36,495 nt of DNA, taken from an uncultured Collinsella sp. Lineage in GTDB: Bacteria > Actinomycetota > Coriobacteriia > Coriobacteriales > Coriobacteriaceae. Under the pieces are notes generated by a model, which worked only from the letters and a program-made list of their open reading frames with translations, had not been told where the DNA came from and did not search any database. A program made the position numbers and the translations under genes. Position 1 is the first letter of the stretch. Each line of letters starts with the position of its first letter. The stretch lies in the NCBI GenBank assembly GCA_958353395.1, contig CATWSG010000024.1:1-36495 (forward strand). Direction: 5' to 3'. Positions 30,655 to 36,495 of the stretch are shown here, piece after piece.

Positions 30655-31689
30655 TTACAGTTCCACCACGGTGCCCAGCCCCGCCTCGATGGCGCGGTCG
30701 TAGGCGATTTTCGATGCCGAAAGGTCCTGAACGGCAATGCCCGACGTATCGAACACCGTCACCTGCTCGTCATCCGAACGCCCCGTAGCCGTGCCGGCGA
30801 TGACTTCGCCGAGCTCCGCTCTGATGTCCTCGGGCGTGATGACACCCTCGGCAACCGGAATCTCCAGCTCACCGGACGCGACCGATTGCTCGCGGTCGTC
30901 GACGTAAACAGCGGCACGGGCGACAAGCGCCGAGGCGAGCTCCTGCTTGCCGGGCATGTCGGCACCGACGCAGGAGATATGCGTACCAGGACGCACCCAT
31001 GTATCGGGGATGATGGGCTTGGTCGCCGGCGTAATCGTCACGATGATGTCGGCCTCTGCCACGGCGCCTTGGCCGTCGGCCGTCGCCTCGATGGAATAGG
31101 TGGATGCCTCGCGAGCATGCTCGCAGGCGCCCAAGATATGGGCGACTTCGTCTCGCATGCGCTCGACGCGGGCCTCGGGCGCGGCATCGGAAACCGGCTC
31201 CCACACCTTGACCTCACTCACTTTGGGACAGGCGGCGAGCACGCCCGCCGCCATATAGGTGCTCATATGGCCGGCGCCCGCAACAAGCAGTTTGGATGCA
31301 TCCGCCCGAGCCAGCCACTTGGCACCGAGCGCAGCGGCGGCACCGGTGCGAAGTCCAGTGACGGCGGAGGCATTGAGCAGCGCCAACGGCTCGCCCGTCG
31401 CGTTGTCGCACAGCAGCGTGGTGCCGAAGATCTCGGGCAGCCCCTTTTTGGGATTCTGAGAGAACCAAGCAGTAAGCTTGAGACCGAAGAGGCCGCTTCC
31501 CGCCAACTCGCCCGAGCGGATATCCATATCGGCCACGCCGGGTTCGAATTGCTCATATACCATCGGCCACGCTACACCCTTGCCCGTTGCCTTCTGGCGA
31601 TATGCCTCCTCCACGGCAGCGATTGCATCCTCAATCGTCAGCACCTTGGAAACTTCCTCGGCCGAAAGCACCACCATCTGCCCCATCAT
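30655..31689 (-). CDS. Ornithine cyclodeaminase / mu-crystallin family protein
   Basis: NAD(P)-dependent enzyme family with ornithine cyclodeaminase, alanine dehydrogenase, ketimine reductase and EutC-like members. The 344-residue product has FGLKLTAWF (Lys71), the hallmark TGLRTGAAAALGAKWLA (from 111), the nucleotide loop VAGAGHMS (137-144; the usual Gln-Ala after the loop is replaced), GADMPGKQEL and DTSGIAVQDL. The motif changes argue against assuming ornithine as substrate. Two adjacent ATG codons follow GAGAGGAG; the second (31686) may be the true start. It heads the unit with the aminotransferase, divergent from the PucR-type gene. Confidence 0.85.
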   Translation of the reverse strand: MMGQMVVLSAEEVSKVLTIEDAIAAVEEAYRQKATGKGVAWPMVYEQFEPGVADMDIRSGELAGSGLFGLKLTAWFSQNPKKGLPEIFGTTLLCDNATGEPLALLNASAVTGLRTGAAAALGAKWLARADASKLLVAGAGHMSTYMAAGVLAACPKVSEVKVWEPVSDAAPEARVERMRDEVAHILGACEHAREASTYSIEATADGQGAVAEADIIVTITPATKPIIPDTWVRPGTHISCVGADMPGKQELASALVARAAVYVDDREQSVASGELEIPVAEGVITPEDIRAELGEVIAGTATGRSDDEQVTVFDTSGIAVQDLSASKIAYDRAIEAGLGTVVEL

Positions 31690-31903
31690 CGCTCCTCTCA
31701 GCGAAAGCTTTACGTTGCTTCACTGTACGGTTTAGTTACGATGCCGCCAAGGATCATTTCTTGTTGGAATCTACAACGATTCTCAATCTGATTTTTCGTT
31801 CTATCAGCATGTATTTGAACTATTTCTCGCATCAACGGCATACTGATGTGCGATTATCCTATTTATACCTGTACTTATTGTAGTAATTTACAAGGTGATG
31901 TTG
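31690..31903. promoter_or_regulatory. Divergent AT-rich control region
   Basis: The gap between the OCD-like gene and the PucR-type gene is clearly AT-richer than its flanks and must hold both promoters. I see AT-rich -10-like sequences but no convincing palindrome or complete promoter. Confidence 0.4.
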
Positions 31904-33085
31904 ATGCTATACACCATCTCGGACTTCTCACGGGAATATGAGGGGTCGGTCCGTCTAATCGCCGGCAGCGATGGCGTCTCGCGTGCCGTCTCTGGCGTCG
32001 GGATCCTCGATTATGAACTTATGCCCGGCCTCAAGAACAAATACCAGCGCGTCAACTTCAGCTCAGACGAGATCATCCTCAGCACTTTCCTCTATGCGAA
32101 GGACGACCCGTACCTCATCACTGAAGCCGTGAAATACCTCGTCGCCAAGGGAACGAGCGGTCTCATCATCAAAAACGTCCTGCACATCCCGATTCCCGAC
32201 CAAGCCATCCGCTACGCCAACGCGCGGCACTACCCGGTCTTTCTCACGACCGACGACTCACTGTTCTTTGACAGCGTCATCTATGAGGTCAAACGGCATA
32301 TCGAGCAGCTCGCGTCCATCGACTTCGCACAGCGCGAGATCGATGCCCTGAGGACAGACGTATCGCCCGAGTCCATCTGCCGACGCATCCGAAGCCTCAA
32401 CCCGTCATTTCTGGACGAAGTGGTCGCCCTGTTCGCATCGTTTGCAGAGCCCCTCGACCCGCGTGCGTTTTTGCAAATCGAAAGCCTCTGTGCAAAATCG
32501 ATCCTCGCCGGATGCCACAACATGCTGGCACCCTATGACGGAGGTTTGTTATTCGTAGCGACAAGTGACTCGGAGCAGACGCTCGATGTGGAGCGAATCG
32601 TGCAGGCGCTCACGGAGCTCATCGAGGCTAGCGGTATCGATGGCGGAGCGGAAGGGCTCGGCATCAGCGATATTCTGTTTGGGGACGAGGCGGTGGCGCA
32701 GGCGATCTCGCAGGCGATTTACGCACAGCGCCTATCTTGTCAACGAGCCGAGGGTCCCGTCCGCTATACGCAGCTCGGCATCCTGAGAACCGTGATGCCT
32801 TTTGCGGAAACCCCGGAGATGCGATCGTTCTCGGAGGCGATTCTCTCGCCGATACGCGAGCACGACAGTGAGCATGGCAGCGAACTGGAATCAACGCTCG
32901 CCGCATTCATCGAGAACGACCGACGTATCGAGCAAACCGCCAAGCAGACTGGCCAGCACCCGAACACAATTCGATATCGCCTCGATAAGGTGACAGCTCT
33001 CACCGGACTGAGCTACAAATGCGCCCCGGAGATGGAGCAGCTGTCGCTCGCCTACGCAATCGAACGCGCTCGCTCACTTCAGTAA
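31904..33085 (+). CDS. PucR-family transcriptional regulator
   Basis: The 393-residue product has an N-terminal PucR-type domain (about 5-125: VSRAVSGVGILDYELMPG, DEIILSTFLYA, SGLIIKN) and a C-terminal PucR helix-turn-helix (TAKQTGQHPNTIRYRLDKVTAL). Such regulators usually activate catabolic genes nearby in response to a metabolite. The divergent OCD-like and aminotransferase genes are its likely targets. The ATG at 31904 is preferred because AAGG stands 8 nt before it; GTG 31895 and ATG 31898 are too close. Confidence 0.85.
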   Translation: MLYTISDFSREYEGSVRLIAGSDGVSRAVSGVGILDYELMPGLKNKYQRVNFSSDEIILSTFLYAKDDPYLITEAVKYLVAKGTSGLIIKNVLHIPIPDQAIRYANARHYPVFLTTDDSLFFDSVIYEVKRHIEQLASIDFAQREIDALRTDVSPESICRRIRSLNPSFLDEVVALFASFAEPLDPRAFLQIESLCAKSILAGCHNMLAPYDGGLLFVATSDSEQTLDVERIVQALTELIEASGIDGGAEGLGISDILFGDEAVAQAISQAIYAQRLSCQRAEGPVRYTQLGILRTVMPFAETPEMRSFSEAILSPIREHDSEHGSELESTLAAFIENDRRIEQTAKQTGQHPNTIRYRLDKVTALTGLSYKCAPEMEQLSLAYAIERARSLQ

Positions 33086-33103
33086 GCCCACCCCGCCTTG
33101 AGG

Positions 33104-33838
33104 TTAGGAGCGGCGGGCGCGGAGCTTTTCGTAGCCTTCGGCGAAGAAGGCGACCGTAGCGGCGTCGGCCTCGGCGGCGTCCGTCTCGGTTGCGGGGACC
33201 ACACCGTGCTCGTCGCTCACCAGGAACAAGGCGCCCTTGAGCTGTGCGGGAATATCTACGCGCGCGACCGGGATGCCCTTGGTCTGGGCCAGCTGCTCAA
33301 TGAGCGTCGCCGTGCCGCACAGGCACTCGTCCGCCGGCGCCACAAAGGCAAGCTCGCCGTTGTTGACGGCGGCGAGCAACTCGGGCGCCACGCCGGTCTC
33401 GTCGGCCTCGGAGCGGGCCTCGGCGGAACGGGCGCGCAGCGCCTTGGCCGACGTATCGGTTAGCGGCTCGTACTCCCCCACCGTCATGGCGGCGTTGCCG
33501 TTGACGTCGATCACTAGCATGAGTACGCCGTCGTGCGCAGTGTAATCGCCCTCGGCAAGCGACCACTCAACGTGTTGTTTGGCCCAGCTGAGCATGTTAT
33601 GGGTAAGCGGCTCGCCCTGCACCAGGCGCTCGGACAGCGCGCGAATGTGGCGGTTGAGCATGGGCACCTTTTTGTTGGACATACGCCAACGGCAGACAAG
33701 TGCGGGCTTGTCGAGCGTAAACTTCTCGACCGCCTCCTGATTGGCGCAAAAGTCCTCGTACGCACGCTGATCCTCGGCATTGCCAAACAGCTCGGCATCA
33801 TCAATCTGGGGCATGGTCATACCTTTCGTGTTAGTCAT
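33104..33838 (-). CDS. Protein of unknown function
   Basis: The 244-residue (or 236 if the ATG at 33814 is used) soluble acidic protein has no signal or membrane segment. It has an N-terminal part (about 1-100) with MLNRHIRALSERLVQGEPLT and AKQHVEWSLAEGDYTAHDG, then a predicted alpha/beta C-terminal part (LAFVAPADECLCGTATLIEQ; ALFLVSDEHGVV). I recognise no family. Both starts have acceptable ribosome-binding sites (AGAGG 5 nt before 33838; AAAGG 7 nt before 33814). It follows purH on the same strand behind a terminator-like hairpin and is convergent with the PucR-type gene, 18 bp apart. Confidence 0.65.
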   Translation of the reverse strand: MTNTKGMTMPQIDDAELFGNAEDQRAYEDFCANQEAVEKFTLDKPALVCRWRMSNKKVPMLNRHIRALSERLVQGEPLTHNMLSWAKQHVEWSLAEGDYTAHDGVLMLVIDVNGNAAMTVGEYEPLTDTSAKALRARSAEARSEADETGVAPELLAAVNNGELAFVAPADECLCGTATLIEQLAQTKGIPVARVDIPAQLKGALFLVSDEHGVVPATETDAAEADAATVAFFAEGYEKLRARRS

Positions 33839-33854
33839 TCCGTCCTCTTATACC

Positions 33855-33890
33855 AAAAAGACGGCCCTCCAAACGGAGCAGCCGTCTTTT
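33855..33890 (-). terminator. Terminator-like hairpin after purH
   Basis: AAAAGACGGC pairs with GCCGTCTTTT (10 bp), with an inner CTCC/GGAG stem. On the minus strand TTTTT follows, 30 bp past the purH stop. It leaves only about 15 bp before the next gene, which may depend on read-through. Confidence 0.75.
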
Positions 33891-33919
33891 GCAGAGATTA
33901 TTTTGTTTCGGGGCGAAAC

Positions 33920-35527
33920 TTAGTGCCTAAAGTGGCGGGCGCCGGTAAAGACCATAGCAATATTGCGCTCGTTGCAGGCCTGGATGCTTTCGTCGTCGCG
34001 CTTGGAGCCGCCGGGCTGGATGATGCAGGTCACGCCGTGTGCAGCAAGCACGTCGACGTTGTCGCGGAACGGGAAGAACGCGTCGCTTGCACAGGCAAAG
34101 CCGCCCTTCTCCACGCCCTCGCGCTCGCAGAAGTCCTCAGCACGCTCGCAGGCAAGCAGTGCGGAGTCAACGCGGTTAGGCTGACCCGGGCCCATGCCAA
34201 TGCCGGCCTTGCCCTTGGAGACCAGGATGGCGTTGGACTTAACGCCCTTGCAGACCTTCCAGGCAAACTCGAGCTCGGCCATCTCGGCGTCGGTGGGCTT
34301 GCGGTCGGTGGGGAACGTAAAGGTCGCGGGATCCTCGGTCACGTGGTCGACTTCCTGCACCAGCATGCCGCCGTCAATGGAGCGCAGCTCCACCTGGGCG
34401 CCGTGGTCCACGCCGCCGGTGGCCAGCACGCGCAGGTTGGGACGCTTGGCCATGCGCTCGAGCGCCTCGGCAGTGTAGCTCGGGGCGATGATAACCTCGA
34501 CGAACTGCTTGTTCTGATCGGCAAAGTGCTCGACCAGCTCATAGGGAACCTCGCGGTTGCAGGCGATGATGCCGCCAAAGGCGCTCTTGGGATCGCAGGC
34601 GAAGGCGCGGTCGTAGGCAGCCGTGATGTCCTCGGCAACGGCAGAACCGCAGGGGTTCTGGTGCTTGAGGATCACGCAGGCCGGCTCGTCGAACTCGCGG
34701 ACCAGGTTCCAAGCGGCATCAGCATCCAGATAGTTGTTGTAGCTGAGCGGCTTGCCCTGGATCTGCTCGGAGCCAACGAGCGGGAACTGCGAGCTCGCGG
34801 TGTTCTCGCAGCCCTCGGCAAAGCGGTAGACCGTAGCCTTCTGCTGAGGATTCTCGCCATAGCGCAGGTCGTCGACCTTCTCCAGCGAAATCTCGAGCTT
34901 GGCAGAAGTGTCCGCCACGTCGCTTGCCTGGGCGGCAAGCCAACGGGAGATAGCCGTGTCGTAGGCGGCGGTGGTCTGGTAGACCTTCACCTGCAGGCGA
35001 CGACGGGTGGAAAGCGTGGTGCAACCGCCGGTCTCGTGCATCTCGGCCAGGACGGCATCATAGTCGGCAGGGTCGGAAATGACGGTAACGCTCGTGGCGT
35101 TCTTGGCGGCAGAGCGCAGCATGGAGGGGCCACCGATGTCGATGTGCTCGATGGCGTCCGCGAAGGTGACCTCGGGGTTGGCGACGGTCTTCTCGAACTC
35201 GTACAGGTTGACGACGACCAGGTCGATCAGCTTAATGCCGTGCTGAGCGGCCTCCTGCATGTGCTGCTCGGAATCGCGGCGGGCCAGCAGCGCGCCGTGA
35301 ACCTTGGGGTGCAGGGTCTTAACGCGGCCGTCCATCATCTCGGGGTAGCCCGTGAACTCCTCGATGGGGGTTACGGGAACGCCCGCGTCCTCGATGGCAC
35401 GAGCCGTGCCGCCCGTAGAGATGATCTCGACGCCAAAGTCATCGACCAGCGTCCGTGCGAAATCGACGACGCCCGTCTTATCGGTAACCGAGATCAACGC
35501 GCGTGCGATCTTCACATCAGATCCCAT
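33920..35527 (-). CDS. purH: Bifunctional AICAR transformylase / IMP cyclohydrolase
   Basis: Catalyses the last two steps of de novo purine synthesis, AICAR to FAICAR (10-formyl-THF) and on to IMP. The 535-residue product has the N-terminal cyclohydrolase domain (LISVTDKTGVVDFA, STGGTARAI, DGRVKTLHPKVHGALLARR) and the C-terminal transformylase domain (KHQNPCGSA, KSAFGGIIACNREV, ending with GSKRDDESI and MVFTGARHFRH). Length is standard. AGGAGG lies 5 nt before the ATG. The 265-bp gap before it shows no purine riboswitch that I can recognise. Confidence 0.97.
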   Translation of the reverse strand: MGSDVKIARALISVTDKTGVVDFARTLVDDFGVEIISTGGTARAIEDAGVPVTPIEEFTGYPEMMDGRVKTLHPKVHGALLARRDSEQHMQEAAQHGIKLIDLVVVNLYEFEKTVANPEVTFADAIEHIDIGGPSMLRSAAKNATSVTVISDPADYDAVLAEMHETGGCTTLSTRRRLQVKVYQTTAAYDTAISRWLAAQASDVADTSAKLEISLEKVDDLRYGENPQQKATVYRFAEGCENTASSQFPLVGSEQIQGKPLSYNNYLDADAAWNLVREFDEPACVILKHQNPCGSAVAEDITAAYDRAFACDPKSAFGGIIACNREVPYELVEHFADQNKQFVEVIIAPSYTAEALERMAKRPNLRVLATGGVDHGAQVELRSIDGGMLVQEVDHVTEDPATFTFPTDRKPTDAEMAELEFAWKVCKGVKSNAILVSKGKAGIGMGPGQPNRVDSALLACERAEDFCEREGVEKGGFACASDAFFPFRDNVDVLAAHGVTCIIQPGGSKRDDESIQACNERNIAMVFTGARHFRH

Positions 35528-35792
35528 GCAGTCCTCCTGTCTGGTACGCCGCCGTGCTCTGTGAGTCGGTGATACGTCGATCTGCAGCGCTCGCGCAGCG
35601 GCATTGAAAATACTGATTTAATGTAGCGCATCGAGCGCATCGATGCACCCCGCAACGGGCGCATGTGCAGAAAAAGTTTGCGAGCAGAGGGGATGGGCAC
35701 GGTGAGTTCATGGAACACAGGGGCACCATAATTTGATGCCAATGGCGTGGTAGAACTGTGCTCGATATGCATCCGCAAAAGAAAGAGGCACC

Positions 35793-36434
35793 ATGGTCTC
35801 GCGGGTTCTCTACCGACCGTTTGATACCGAAGACTTCGACGCCATCGCGCTGATTCTGCAGCAACTTTGGCATAACAATTCGGATAACGATGAGTACAAC
35901 CGCCTTGAGGCCGCGTGCGACCTCGCCTATTGCCTTTCGTCATCGACGTTTTCACAGGTTGCCGTAATCGACGGTCAGGCGCGTGGCATTTCGCTCGCGC
36001 GTGCGGGACAGAGCTCCGGCGCCACTATCAACGAGCATTGGATGGATACCGAACGCGCGCTGCTATCGCAGATGCGTGAGCTAGAGCCCGATGCCTGCGC
36101 CGAGTACCTCTCGTTTGTGCGCGCAACCATCCGGACCAACAACCGCCTGCTCGAGAGCAGCCCGTTGCCGCACGACAACGAGGTCACGCTGCTTGCCGTG
36201 GATCGCGATGTCCATGGCCTGGGCGTTGGCACGGTTCTGCTCGATGCCGCGGTCTCGCACCTATCCTCGCTTGGAGCGACGAGGGCGCACCTGTACACCG
36301 ACTCCAACTGCTCGTGGAAGTTCTACGAGCTGCACGGCTTTAAGCGCACGGCCACGCACCGCGCCAACCGCGAAGAGCGCCGTCACGACATGCCGCGCGA
36401 AAGCTTTCTCTACGAACTCGACCTAACAGCCTAA
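35793..36434 (+). CDS. GNAT-family N-acetyltransferase
   Basis: The 213-residue product has the acetyl-CoA loop of GNAT enzymes in its second half (VTLLAVDRDVHGLGVGTVLLDAA), followed by ATRAHLYTDSNCSWKFYELHGF, a typical motif B. The N-terminal half (RPFDTEDFDAI) resembles the substrate-binding part. GAGG lies 4 nt before the ATG. Substrate unknown. It is divergent from purH. The 61 bases after it show no feature that I can name. Confidence 0.88.
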   Translation: MVSRVLYRPFDTEDFDAIALILQQLWHNNSDNDEYNRLEAACDLAYCLSSSTFSQVAVIDGQARGISLARAGQSSGATINEHWMDTERALLSQMRELEPDACAEYLSFVRATIRTNNRLLESSPLPHDNEVTLLAVDRDVHGLGVGTVLLDAAVSHLSSLGATRAHLYTDSNCSWKFYELHGFKRTATHRANREERRHDMPRESFLYELDLTA

Positions 36435-36495
36435 ACCTGGCAGTTAGGTGTTCCTATAGTTTTGTCAACCGTCGGGGCTACTCCCGGTAGGGCAC

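Noticed and set aside
29734..31791. A 685-codon plus-strand open frame opposite the aminotransferase and OCD-like genes
   Set aside because: Shadow of two motif-bearing enzymes on the minus strand.
33533..35572. A 679-codon plus-strand open frame opposite purH
   Set aside because: purH is unambiguous on the other strand; the antisense product shows no domain.
35528..35792. Purine riboswitch before purH
   Set aside because: No recognisable conserved core of a known purine riboswitch is visible in the gap.
1..36495. CRISPR array or phage-defence island
   Set aside because: No regularly spaced repeats, cas genes, restriction systems or phage genes were seen; the repeats present are solitary palindromes.

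Overview
The window looks like chromosomal DNA of a gut actinobacterium of class Coriobacteriia, most likely a Collinsella. This is an inference from several traits: high GC coding DNA with AT-rich intergenic gaps, an archaeal-type topoisomerase I with a Lys/Ala/Thr tail, a Mn-dependent family II pyrophosphatase, a class Ic aspartate aminotransferase, a PSP1/RicT protein with a long basic tail, and many palindromic intergenic repeats. There are no rRNA or tRNA genes, no CRISPR array, no prophage and no transposase. Most genes are core metabolism or housekeeping and lie on the minus strand.

Layout. 1-1930: a lone amino-acid-type solute-binding lipoprotein (minus), two tandem terminators after it, and a 217-bp MITE-like element upstream. 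1929-7453 (minus): a dense run tmk, holB (delta'), ricT (PSP1), comF and a predicted nuclease-fold protein; comF has a leader hairpin that hides its ribosome-binding site. 7454-8826: a zinc-ribbon membrane protein bracketed by two copies of one palindromic repeat. 8827-15780 (minus): class Ic aspartate aminotransferase, an orphan STAS protein, tatA/B, tatC, hypA, hypB and topoisomerase I. 15930-16440: an 84-residue unknown protein and a second, decayed copy of the MITE-like element. 16518-19067 (minus): nhaA and ppaC. 19236-22196: ROK glucokinase (minus) divergent from a GntR/UTRA regulator and manA, with a LacI-type palindrome between them. 22342-22471: an almost fully palindromic 130-bp block. 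22479-27401: pcrA/uvrD helicase and uppP (both minus) and a universal stress protein (plus), separated by further large nested palindromes. 27607-29331 (minus): a two-component system with an intramembrane-sensing kinase. 29500-33085: ornithine-cyclodeaminase-like protein and aminotransferase (minus), divergent from a PucR-type regulator. 33104-36434: an unknown protein, purH (minus) and a GNAT acetyltransferase (plus).

Working links: tatABC beside hypAB fits export of folded, nickel-loaded hydrogenase, but no hydrogenase gene is present here. tmk-holB-ricT resembles the Bacillus tmk-holB-yaaT neighbourhood. Glucokinase, the GntR regulator and ManA form a sugar-phosphate block. PucR, the OCD-like protein and the aminotransferase look like a self-contained amino- or imino-acid pathway.

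The clearest unexplained signal is the number and variety of palindromic intergenic elements: two copies of a MITE-like family, two copies of a hairpin family around one gene, a TTGCACCA/TGGTGCAA family, and three 90-130-bp nested palindromes at 3' ends of genes.
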